DNA of 44,645 bases from CAYNNP01 sp964398215 (GTDB lineage: Bacteria; Planctomycetota; Planctomycetia; Pirellulales; Pirellulaceae): positions 1-44,645 of the forward strand of contig CAYNNP010000025.1 in the NCBI GenBank assembly GCA_964398215.1, given 5' to 3'. Below, piece after piece: positions 37,690 to 44,399 of the stretch; position 1 is the first letter of the stretch; the number at the start of each line of letters is the position of its first letter. Under the pieces are notes generated by a model. That model did not search any database. It was not told the origin of the DNA and saw only the letters and a list, made by a program, of their open reading frames with translations. Position numbers and translations under genes: made by a program.

Positions 37690-38592
37690 CTACTCCGCTG
37701 TGCTGGCGCTACTTTGCGCGGTAACAACTTTGACAACTCCCGCTGCCGATTCCTCTACATCCAAGATGAACCGATTGATCACGCTGGTGAAATAGTTGTA
37801 AAAGACATAGGCGGGAATCCCAACGATCAACCCAAAGCAAGTTGTCATCAAAGATACTTTGATCCCGCTGGCTGCCGCTTCGACGATGTTCATCTCGCCC
37901 ATTTTGTTAACAATGTCGTCGAAGGCGACAATCATTCCTTGAACAGTGCCCAAAAAACCTAGCATCGGAGCGGCACTACTGATGGTCGCCAGAATCGGCA
38001 AGTGCCGTTCGAGTGCCGCGATGATATGGATGTTGTAATCCTCCATTTCTTTCGTGACAAACTGTTCAACTTGGGCAGGATCGTAATCCAGTTCTTTCAC
38101 CAGTTGGTATTTCTGCAAGCCCGTGGCCAACACTGCTGGAACTGGGCCTTGCTGGTCACTGCAGTAGGCAATCGCATCGTCGACACGGTTTTCCATTAAC
38201 ATCGCGATCACATCATCACGAACACTCTTGGGCGCGTGTTCGATCATCTTCAAGCTTCTGAAACGTTCGATGATCACTCCCGCGCCAACAATGCCCATCA
38301 ACAAAATAGGCCACATGAAAATTCCGCCAGTGAACAGATAGCTTAGCGGCGGTGTGTTGAAGAAATCGCCGACGATTCCAAACGATGCTTCTTCTGGTTG
38401 ACCGGTAGTTTCATCTTCCGCGTCGTCCGGTGCGTCGGCAGACTCAGGCGTTTCAGTTTCAGCAGACGCGGAGGGTTCACTGGGTGCAGCAGATTCTGTC
38501 GCCGGGGATTCTTGCGCGACGATGATTTGGCTACCAAGCAGCGCTGCCAACAATACGAAACAACAAACGCACAGAGATTTGGAGCGATTCAC
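37690..38592 (-). CDS. MotA/TolQ/ExbB proton channel family protein with acidic periplasmic head
   Basis: 300 residues. A cleavable-looking signal (CFVLLAALLGSQIIVAQ) and an acidic Ala/Pro/Glu-rich stretch of about 45 residues precede three helices: about 85-112 (YLFTGGIFMWPILLMGIVGAG), 200-223 and 250-276. The channel signature APMLGFLGTVQGMIVAF and TTCFGLIVGIPAYVFYNYF are clear. The extra N-terminal part is absent in E. coli ExbB and TolQ but occurs in planctomycete relatives (from memory). It is the first gene of the operon, followed after 5 bases by the first ExbD. Energy transduction from the proton gradient to the periplasmic DUF4159 and TPR proteins is inference. Confidence 0.92.
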   Translation of the reverse strand: MNRSKSLCVCCFVLLAALLGSQIIVAQESPATESAAPSEPSASAETETPESADAPDDAEDETTGQPEEASFGIVGDFFNTPPLSYLFTGGIFMWPILLMGIVGAGVIIERFRSLKMIEHAPKSVRDDVIAMLMENRVDDAIAYCSDQQGPVPAVLATGLQKYQLVKELDYDPAQVEQFVTKEMEDYNIHIIAALERHLPILATISSAAPMLGFLGTVQGMIVAFDDIVNKMGEMNIVEAAASGIKVSLMTTCFGLIVGIPAYVFYNYFTSVINRFILDVEESAAGVVKVVTAQSSASTAE

Positions 38593-39078
38593 TGATAACC
38601 AATTGCGAAGAGTGACGGACTGTCTGACACCAAGAGCGACGAACGCGAGTTAAGAGTCTAACCTCTCTTGGCGCAGTGATCCAAATTTGAGATTCAGGGC
38701 GGGCCGCAAAAGCGGGGGGCGGGAGATCTTCTTAATTCGTTGTCATGAATCGCGAAGAGCCTACTAGCTTCAACACCCGGCAAGAAAAGTCAACCGTGCA
38801 ATCGGCGTTTGTGGCCATGACAGGCATAATGAGGCGGCAAATCCTGGCCGAACGCCGATTCACACGACCAGCATTGGCGCTTTTTTGAACAGAACAAGAA
38901 TTGTGGCTTGTGTGCCAAGGCTCCCATCTGGCCCGGGCGTTTGTACCGATTGGGGAATTCGTGAACGTTTTTTTCAAGCACTTGCACAGTGGTACAACGA
39001 GATGCCGATTATGACGAAGACCACAAGAAAGAACGATTAGAGCATCATTTCTACGAGCTCTCGATCGACGTTGACCGC
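38593..39078. other. Gene-free 486-base divergent gap
   Basis: It separates the ExbB operon from the barrel gene and contains the promoter area of both. No convincing gene is seen: the minus-strand frame at 38732-38977 has no start signal or recognisable content. A G-rich tract lies at 38696-38722. The inverted repeat at 38800-38860 is listed separately. No clear promoter pair was found. Confidence 0.5.
38800..38860. repeat. 61-base inverted repeat in the ExbB / barrel gap
   Basis: AATCGGCGTT (38800-38809) pairs exactly with AACGCCGATT (38851-38860). A further GGCCA/TGGCC pair continues the stem after small bulges. Loop about 27 bases. It could be a structured leader, a small RNA or a dispersed element. 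It is not followed closely by a T-run, apart from six T at 38880-38886. Confidence 0.55.
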
Positions 39079-39888
39079 ATGGATGCCGCTGTGAAGAATC
39101 GATTGATAAAAGTTTGCCTGTTCAGCTCTCTGCTGACGATGGCCTCAGCGAATTCTCACGCCCAAGAAATCGAGCGGATTGAGACCGACCGTCACGAGTT
39201 CACTCCATCAGTCCTGGTGGTCCCAGAAGGGATGGCTCAAATCGAATCAGGTTATTCTTTCTTCAAGGACGGTGATGAAACAGTCCACACCGGGCCAGAG
39301 TTGTTGTTGCGATACGGATTGACCGAAAACGTCGAACTGCGACTGCGCTACAACGAAGCATGGCGGTTTGGCGAAGACCATCGCTCCGGCTCAGAAGACT
39401 TGCGGATTGGTACGAAGTTGCGTTTGAACGACCAGCGCGGCTGGATACCTGAAGCCGTCGCATTGCTTACGTTGTCGGTACCAACCGGCAGTGAGGACTG
39501 GACGCTGGACTCGACCGAGTTTGGGATTTCGTATGTTTACGGCTGGGACATTGCTGAAGGCGTAGAGATCTATGGTTCTACCGGACTAGCAACCAATGGT
39601 CTCGGCGACTTTGACTTTCTGCCCGAAGCTGCAGACGACGACTTCACTGTATTTTCGCAGTCGATTTCTGTTGGTGCAATTCTGACCGAACGTGTGACTT
39701 GCTACGCCGAATTCTTTGGCCTGTTTACCAACAACTTTGTTGACGACGAAGACAACCAAGTTTTCTACAACATGGGTGCAGACTACTATCTGACCAATGA
39801 CTTTCTAATTGACGCGCGTGCTGGCGTGGGCCTGACCAGCGATTCGGCAGATTTCTTCTGCGGCCTCGGCGGTGCGTTTCGGTTTTAA
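39079..39888 (+). CDS. Outer-membrane beta-barrel protein (transporter/phenol-MetA type)
   Basis: 269 residues from ATG 39079 (MDAAVKNRLIKVCLFSSLLTMASANSHAQ has the signal peptide with cleavage after SHA-Q); a GTG further upstream lies in an unlikely acidic stretch. The mature protein alternates hydrophobic and polar residues in many strands (VELRLRYNEAWRF, LRIGTKLRLND, AVALLTLSVPTGSEDW, FGISYVYGWDI) and ends in the Phe typical of outer-membrane barrels (GGAFRF). The SVPTGSEDW segment suits the Phenol_MetA_deg-like transporter family; a specific substrate cannot be named. It is divergent from the ExbB operon, so it may be the outer-membrane partner of that system, which is inference. Confidence 0.85.
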   Translation: MDAAVKNRLIKVCLFSSLLTMASANSHAQEIERIETDRHEFTPSVLVVPEGMAQIESGYSFFKDGDETVHTGPELLLRYGLTENVELRLRYNEAWRFGEDHRSGSEDLRIGTKLRLNDQRGWIPEAVALLTLSVPTGSEDWTLDSTEFGISYVYGWDIAEGVEIYGSTGLATNGLGDFDFLPEAADDDFTVFSQSISVGAILTERVTCYAEFFGLFTNNFVDDEDNQVFYNMGADYYLTNDFLIDARAGVGLTSDSADFFCGLGGAFRF

Positions 39889-39917
39889 ATGCAATCTGAG
39901 TTTGTGGTCTGCATTTT
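39887..39917 (+). terminator. Possible terminator overlapping the barrel gene stop
   Basis: AAATGCA (39887-39893) is inverted as TGCATTT (39910-39916), with a 16-base loop, then TTG. The stem begins in the TAA stop codon. It is A/T-rich with a long loop, so the call is weak. Confidence 0.3.
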
Positions 39918-40036
39918 GTGCGACGCCATGGGCGGCTACCAAGGCTGAACCGGGAGCCAAAAGGCCAGAGGCCGACACAATTTCTGTTGGCTAAACCAGG
40001 GAATACATCTCTGTCCCAGGATCGCACCCATAGTAG

Positions 40037-40055
40037 CTCGACTCTCCGAGTCGAG
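40037..40055. repeat. Perfect 8-bp hairpin
   Basis: CTCGACTC (40037-40044), loop TCC, GAGTCGAG (40048-40055). The text 'tagtagctcgactctccgag' looks like a dispersed intergenic hairpin of planctomycete genomes; this is from memory and unchecked. No T-run follows, so it is not a standard terminator. Confidence 0.65.
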
Positions 40056-40113
40056 GATTCACGGCTGAATTTATACTGCGACGCGGCGCTCAGTCTGCTT
40101 TCACCTGAGCAAA

Positions 40114-40155
40114 GGATTTTTTCGGTTTTCTTATCCGTTTCTATCCGTGGTTGAA
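40114..40155 (-). repeat. Degenerate ACGGAT-type repeat
   Basis: Read on the minus strand it starts TTCAACCACGGATAG and continues AAACGGATAAGAAAACCG: units of about 11-12 bases around ACGGAT. It is of the same general kind as the ACGAA repeat at 4739-4765. Such imperfect repeats are frequent between genes of environmental bacteria. Confidence 0.5.
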
Positions 40156-40193
40156 TGTGCGTTTCATTGACGGCCATTACCGCAGCGAAAAAA

Positions 40194-40258
40194 CGTCAAG
40201 AGTTTTGGCAGCACGTCTGGACTTGGGCTGCCATCTGGAATGGCCAAAAGCCTTGACG
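40194..40258. repeat. 16-bp inverted repeat with alternative pairing
   Basis: The left arm CGTCAAGAGTTTTGGC (40194-40209) matches the inverse of 40243-40258 at 14 of 16 positions. Inside it, TGGCAG (40206-40211) can instead pair with CTGCCA (40228-40233). The two foldings share bases 40206-40209 and exclude each other, as in attenuators, but no T-run or short reading frame supports that. It may equally be a small mobile repeat. Confidence 0.55.
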
Positions 40259-40397
40259 ACTTTCACTACGTTGACACCAACGCTTTCGCTCTTCGCTTGG
40301 CATTTCCCACCTACCATCGATGGGGTTTGTAGACTTCGCAACTACGGTATATTCTCAACCGCCACACGCCTAGCTACTTCGCTTCTTTAAAAAAGGG

Positions 40398-40409
40398 AAC
40401 GAGCTCGTT
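40398..40409. promoter_or_regulatory. 12-base palindrome before the TauE gene
   Basis: AACGAGCTCGTT is a perfect palindrome ending 26 bases before the start codon, flanked by GGG and ACCC. This is a plausible operator position for a local regulator. No regulator gene is adjacent. Confidence 0.3.
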
Positions 40410-40435
40410 ACCCACGTTTCCTTGACGGTTTATGA

Positions 40436-41194
40436 ATGAACGATTTTCTTACCTACGGCATGCTGGTTTTGGCGGGCTTCATCGCGGGCATCGTTAACAC
40501 AATCGCGGGCGGTGGTTCATTCCTAACGCTTCCCGCACTGATGTTATTTGGGCTGGATCCCAAAATCGCTAATGCGACCAATCGTGTCGCAGTACTGTTT
40601 TCCAGTGGTTCAGCGGTCGCAACCTTCAACAAGCACGGACTGTTGGACAAGAAACTTGCCAAAAGGTTAACGATCCCAACACTGCTTGGCGTCCCGATTG
40701 GCGCAGTACTGGCGATCTATTTGCCTGCCAATGCGTTTGAGCCCGCGATCGGTGTGATATTTTTGTTGATGGCTGTGCTATTGCTGTCCAATCCAAAAAG
40801 AATCGCCGAATCGAACAACGTGGCCGTCGAGTCCAAGCGAAACATCACGGTGATATTTTTCGCCATTGGTATCTATGTCGGCTTCCTGCAAGCCGGTATG
40901 GGAATCCTGGTTTTGTTAGCCATGAGCTTCATGAACAGTGGCGACTTGGTGGCTTCCAACGCTGTTAAAAACTGGATCGCGTTCTCAGTCACTTTGGCCG
41001 CAACCGTCGTATTTGCAATCTACAATCTCATCGACTGGATACCAGGACTTGTGATGGGAACCGGCAATCTACTTGGCGGAATCGCAGGCGCGAAACTTGC
41101 GATCAAAAAGGGCAATCGATTGATCTTTGCTTTTCTGGTCATCGTCATGATCGCCACCGGAGCAAAACTAATCTACAACAGCGTCAGCGTTTGA
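40436..41194 (+). CDS. TauE/SafE-family sulfite/anion exporter
   Basis: 252 residues, ATG 40436 with another ATG four bases earlier in a different frame. The family signature is GFIAGIVNTIAGGGSFLTLPALMLFG at the start (Gly-rich first helix) and the repeat copy GLVMGTGNLLGGIAGAKLA near the end, both with the Ala/Gly-rich hairpin seen in this family. Six to eight membrane helices. Family members move sulfite, taurine-derived anions or other small organic acids across the inner membrane. It stands alone, with its 3' end overlapping the convergent HTTM-like gene by 27 bases. The neighbouring genes do not reveal the substrate; sulfate released by the sulfatase is a speculative link. Confidence 0.9.
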   Translation: MNDFLTYGMLVLAGFIAGIVNTIAGGGSFLTLPALMLFGLDPKIANATNRVAVLFSSGSAVATFNKHGLLDKKLAKRLTIPTLLGVPIGAVLAIYLPANAFEPAIGVIFLLMAVLLLSNPKRIAESNNVAVESKRNITVIFFAIGIYVGFLQAGMGILVLLAMSFMNSGDLVASNAVKNWIAFSVTLAATVVFAIYNLIDWIPGLVMGTGNLLGGIAGAKLAIKKGNRLIFAFLVIVMIATGAKLIYNSVSV

Positions 41195-42061
41195 TATTGG
41201 GATCGCTAGAACGGAACACGCCAGCGTCGCGCCGTACAACCAATGCGACCCCAGGACGGCGACAATAAGACACCAAGTGATTGCCAGAAATACACCCAGG
41301 CGATTCAATCGGCGGGACCATGCCAGCGCAATACCCAGCGGAAGTGCAATCACCAAACCATGAGTCAATAGTTCATAAACCGGCGCGAATCGGGCAAGAA
41401 TCGAATCAGCTTCGCCAAGACCCAGCAGACGATCTTGAGTCGGAGCCGCCAACGCAAAGGAACCGGTGCCGTTCCACCAGACGTTCTGCGCCAGCATGCT
41501 TGCCGAAGTCGCCGCAGCGAAGATCGTTGTTTGGATCGCCAGCAATCGAGACGAAAAGCGAGCCTTCCAATCGGTCGCCGTGGACATTCTCGGTGGTAAG
41601 AACGCGGTTGCGAACAAAGCAAGGCTGAGCAGTACTTCGGTCAATCCCGAAAGTAAGATCAACCGATTCGCCCACCCAACAAACACAAACCAAAGCGCCC
41701 ACGGCGCGACAATTCCGCCGCGCCCTATCGCGATGCACACGCATAACGCAACGCCAACTAGCAGATACAATTGGTACGCAAACTGGCTGCCGCCCAAAAA
41801 GGAATCGGCTAAATAAAGTGGCGACCATTGCAGTTCGCTACTCAGATCCATCGACTGTAGCAGCGAAGGAAAATGCTCCGACGCAAATGGTGCTCCGGCG
41901 ACCAACCAATCGCCAACACAGAACATCGAACTCACAAAATAGATACTTGTGATCACGCACAAACCGATTCGCAGTTTTGCGATCGGTGCAGGGCTTGTTG
42001 GCCGAAACAAAAAATCGCTCCACGCGTTTGCTTTTAAATTCAATTTTTCAACGCCGCTCAT
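41168..42061 (-). CDS. HTTM-like polytopic membrane protein
   Basis: 297 residues from an ATG in a 4-base overlap with the preceding gene. About eight hydrophobic segments. The start (FLFRPTSPAPIAKLRIGLCVITSIYF) and the following LYLADSFLGGSQFAYQLYLLVG are as in HTTM domains, the membrane part of vitamin K-dependent carboxylase-like proteins; the second half has a conserved WWNGTGSFALAAP. The C-terminal soluble carboxylase part is absent. It is the third gene of a small unknown operon (with 42058-42789 and 42786-42974). Its tail overlaps the convergent TauE gene by 27 bases. Confidence 0.75.
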   Translation of the reverse strand: MSGVEKLNLKANAWSDFLFRPTSPAPIAKLRIGLCVITSIYFVSSMFCVGDWLVAGAPFASEHFPSLLQSMDLSSELQWSPLYLADSFLGGSQFAYQLYLLVGVALCVCIAIGRGGIVAPWALWFVFVGWANRLILLSGLTEVLLSLALFATAFLPPRMSTATDWKARFSSRLLAIQTTIFAAATSASMLAQNVWWNGTGSFALAAPTQDRLLGLGEADSILARFAPVYELLTHGLVIALPLGIALAWSRRLNRLGVFLAITWCLIVAVLGSHWLYGATLACSVLAIPISNADAVVD

Positions 42062-42789
42062 TGCCCCGACTCCGATTTGCCGATCGTTGATAGCCGTCGC
42101 TCGGTAGCTTGGATCAGTGCTAGTTGATCATTTGCTCTTGAAACGATCGCGGTAAAGACAGGAGGTGCTTGGTCCTGCAGCGTTGTGGACAGTTCGGTTG
42201 GCAAGCGAATGACGCGGACCGCCAAAATCGATTCATCGTCAGAGATTTTTGGCAGTAGCAATTCGGCAACTGGTCCAGGGCTATCCGTTTCAGCCAAGAT
42301 CGCGGCGCCGGTCATCCATCGAGCGTAAAAATCTTGTCCCATAGCGCCTCCGATTCCGTTCGGCTCGATCGTTTCCCAACGAGGATCGTCACGGTTTGCA
42401 GACAGCAGATCCAACTCCTTGCGCGGGTCACGTTTGGTGAACTGCAAACGCAAGGGTTGTTCCGATGTGTTTCCAGCCGCCAAGTAGACGGGTGCTTCGG
42501 AGGTTGAAAAATGGAAAGCCTTTAAATAGGTCGACAATTGATTTTCGACCATCGCTTGAGTAGACGAAGGCTCAACGGCGCTTGTAAACGAAATCGCAAG
42601 AGCCAAGCAGTGGGCCACAACAGCAACGGACAGCAACGTTTTCACCATCGTGCTTGGTCCCGCAGCAGCGGTGGAATCAGTGCCCAATGACTCGGCGTTT
42701 ACCGCCCGAGAATTTCCATCGTGATCGGCAGCCGTGGGAGCATTGGTGGAACTTGAGGTTTTCGATTTTGGTTTCTTTTTGCGGTTCAT
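42058..42789 (-). CDS. Single-TM protein of unknown function beside the HTTM-like gene
   Basis: 243 residues. A very basic N-terminus (MNRKKKPKSKTSSS) and a Ser/Thr/Ala-rich stretch precede one helix at about 47-70 (MVKTLLSVAVVAHCLALAISF). The remaining ~170 residues are a soluble, probably external domain with LRLQFTKRDPRKELDLL and MGQDFYARWMTGAAILAE. No family recognised. It pairs with the HTTM-like gene in ATGA overlap, as in other bacteria where HTTM proteins travel with a small membrane-anchored partner (from memory). Function unknown. Confidence 0.8.
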   Translation of the reverse strand: MNRKKKPKSKTSSSTNAPTAADHDGNSRAVNAESLGTDSTAAAGPSTMVKTLLSVAVVAHCLALAISFTSAVEPSSTQAMVENQLSTYLKAFHFSTSEAPVYLAAGNTSEQPLRLQFTKRDPRKELDLLSANRDDPRWETIEPNGIGGAMGQDFYARWMTGAAILAETDSPGPVAELLLPKISDDESILAVRVIRLPTELSTTLQDQAPPVFTAIVSRANDQLALIQATERRLSTIGKSESGQ

Positions 42790-42974
42790 CCGGCGTTAAG
42801 AATCCAGTATTGGTGGCTTGAACGGAGTAAAATCAAGCTCGCCAGGATAACTACGGAAAAGGCCAACAAGAAGTCGCGAACCGCAGTTTCCTCAGAAGCG
42901 TCAAGGTTGGGTGAAACAGAGGCACATTGCCATTCAAATTGTGCACAAACTGAATTGCGAGCCGTTGACCACAA
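42786..42974 (-). CDS. Possible 62-residue single-TM peptide
   Basis: This short frame begins with a TTG at 42974 just inside the tRNA-His promoter and ends in an ATGA overlap with the next gene. It has one hydrophobic segment (FLLAFSVVILASLILL). The start signal is weak and the early residues (CAQFEWQCASVS) look uncharacteristic. The 4-base overlap is the main argument for it being real. An alternative is that the real gene begins at 42789 and this is untranslated leader. Confidence 0.35.
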   Translation of the reverse strand: MWSTARNSVCAQFEWQCASVSPNLDASEETAVRDFLLAFSVVILASLILLRSSHQYWILNAG

Positions 42975-42991
42975 CGGACATTGAATATAAA
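42965..42991 (+). promoter_or_regulatory. Promoter of tRNA-His
   Basis: TTGACC (42965-42970) and TATAAA (42986-42991), 15 bases apart, place the transcript start near 42998, about 9 bases before the tRNA. The spacing is shorter than the usual 17, but both hexamers are near consensus and the position fits the tRNA. Confidence 0.6.
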
Positions 42992-43006
42992 TTTGGCATT
43001 ACTCAC

Positions 43007-43081
43007 GGTGGGTGTAGCTCAGTTGGTTAGAGCGTCGGATTGTGGTTCCGAATGTCGGGGGTTCAAATCCCCTCACTCACC
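43007..43081 (+). tRNA. tRNA-His (anticodon GTG)
   Basis: A complete cloverleaf can be drawn. The acceptor stem 43008-43014 pairs with 43074-43080. The D stem is GCTC/GAGC, the anticodon stem TCGGA/TCCGA with loop TTGTGGT, giving GTG at 43042-43044. The T arm has loop TTCAAAT. The extra G at position -1 (43007) opposite C73 (43081) is the identity element of histidine tRNAs. CCA is not encoded. Confidence 0.97.
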
Positions 43082-43111
43082 CTAGTCGGAAACAGTGTTA
43101 TTTACGGCCTG

Positions 43112-43130
43112 GAACGCCCAAGAGCGTTTT
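43112..43130 (+). terminator. Short terminator after tRNA-His
   Basis: AACGC (43113-43117), 6-base loop, GCGTT (43124-43128) followed by TT: a 5-bp stem with T-tract, 31 bases after the tRNA. Confidence 0.4.
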
Positions 43131-43667
43131 CACAGCCACATCACCACACTATCCGAGCAAATCTATCGGCAGTAACACAAGTTGCCACGCCGCCAAGTTC
43201 CTAACGGCGGTGATGTGAGAGCATACTATCAGCCTCAGATTGTCGCAGGCCGTTTTTCTGATCACGCTAAGCTCGCGAAGCGGTGCGCGGTCATTTGTTT
43301 TTCTTCGCAGTCTTCGCGTGCCAAACACGTCTTCAGTGACTCGCTCGCGGCCGAATGTCTCACTGAATTCGATTGGGAACAGGAACCTGACGTCGTGCCG
43401 CCCCGTTGGAAATAGTATAGGGGTGGTGCAAGACGGCCACAGCCCCGCTCTGCTGCTTAGGACAGGCCAGGATTACTATTTCGGTGACGCTGACCAAAGA
43501 AGCGAGCAGTAGTAGCTCAGCTGATCCTGCGGCTTTTCAAACAGAGGCGAAAAAAGACACCGCCCCTCGGTGGGTTCGGACCTTGTCGTTCGTCCAGTTG
43601 AACTCGAACAAGAAGTAACATGGCCCCTGCGGTGGCCGGGGCTCATGCTACGCTGGAACGATCGATT
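43131..43667. other. Gene-free 537-base region
   Basis: No gene is supported: frames at 43182-43415 and 43240-43512 overlap each other, lack start signals and have no recognisable content. A hairpin GGCCCC (43622-43627) with GGGGCT (43638-43643) lies 24 bases beyond the stop of the minus-strand gene and may serve as its terminator, though no T-run follows. Confidence 0.5.
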
Positions 43668-44399
43668 TTACTTTTTGTTTTTCTCGATGTAGTCTGCGAC
43701 GGCTTGCTTCATTCCAGGAATCAGCCACATCTTTTCGATCTTCTTTTCGATAGAAAGCACACTTGGGTGGCCCTTGCCAAACTGCTTCTCCAGCGCGGTT
43801 TTCTCGTTGACCAAATCAAGCATCTTGGCGACATTCGCGTCCATCGCCGCATTTCCCTTAACGTTCTTTTTTTCCAGCGGTCCAACCGAATTTAGAAATG
43901 ATGTGACAGCTGTTTGATTGACGAGTTCCTTGGGACCGCCAGCCATTACCCGATAGACTCGACTGCCATCAAAAAAAACTCGATTCCGAATTATGATTCC
44001 ACCGTTTTCTTTGGATTTGATTGTCACAGAAAGTGCGGGATATCCATGTTGCGTGTGTTCGTGATTGGTCAGCAGTTCTCCAGTCGCTGATTGCTGTCGA
44101 CTTTGTTTGCGAACAGCCTCGAATACACTCTTTCTGATACTGTCAGTGGTTTCCTTGTCGTACTTCAACTCTCGGTAAATTTCCACTGCCGCTAAATAGA
44201 GGATTTGGTTGTCAAAAACATTTGCTGTGTATTTCTTTAGTCCCTCGTTTGTCTTGGACGATTCTTCCTTGACCTTTCCTGGCATCAATGCTTGGAAGCG
44301 ACCAGATTGGCTCTTGTACATCTTCAGTTTGGGAGCCTGGCCAAATGCAGTCACAGCTTGGAGCAGGATTGCTGCCAGAATCAGGGGGCGGATCAACAT
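43668..44399 (-). CDS. Secreted hypothetical protein with Wzz-like C-terminal helix
   Basis: 243 residues. The signal peptide MLIRPLILAAILLQAVTAFG ends before QAPK. The first domain (about 25-175) is a mixed alpha/beta region with GRFQALMPGKVKEE and ILYLAAVEIYRE. The last 65 residues form a helix with LVNEKTALEKQFGKGHPSVLSIEKKIEKM, whose HPSV phrase resembles the external helix of chain-length determinant proteins; this may be chance. No membrane helix follows, so it is probably periplasmic. It has no neighbours in the same direction within the window. Function unknown. Confidence 0.75.
   Translation of the reverse strand: MLIRPLILAAILLQAVTAFGQAPKLKMYKSQSGRFQALMPGKVKEESSKTNEGLKKYTANVFDNQILYLAAVEIYRELKYDKETTDSIRKSVFEAVRKQSRQQSATGELLTNHEHTQHGYPALSVTIKSKENGGIIIRNRVFFDGSRVYRVMAGGPKELVNQTAVTSFLNSVGPLEKKNVKGNAAMDANVAKMLDLVNEKTALEKQFGKGHPSVLSIEKKIEKMWLIPGMKQAVADYIEKNKK

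Larger units (their letters stand above)
39918..40435. other. Gene-free 518-base region rich in repeats
   Basis: No gene is supported; the frame at 40151-40390 has neither start signal nor recognisable composition. The region holds an 8-bp perfect hairpin (40037), a degenerate ACGGAT-type repeat (40114), a 16-bp inverted repeat (40194-40258) and a 12-base palindrome (40398), each listed. Together they make this the most repeat-dense gap of the window. The promoter for the TauE gene may be the TATATT at 40348-40353, without a good -35. Confidence 0.55.

Noticed and set aside
38732..38977. Minus-strand frame of 81 codons in the ExbB/barrel gap
   Set aside because: Its composition is not protein-like, it covers the inverted repeat at 38800-38860, and no start signal is present.
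43274..43318. 7-bp inverted repeat CGCGAAG/CTTCGCG
   Set aside because: The loop is 31 bases and the stem is short; such pairs are expected by chance in a sequence of this length.
43182..43512. Two overlapping frames after tRNA-His
   Set aside because: Both lack start signals and recognisable content, and each reads the other's shadow frame.
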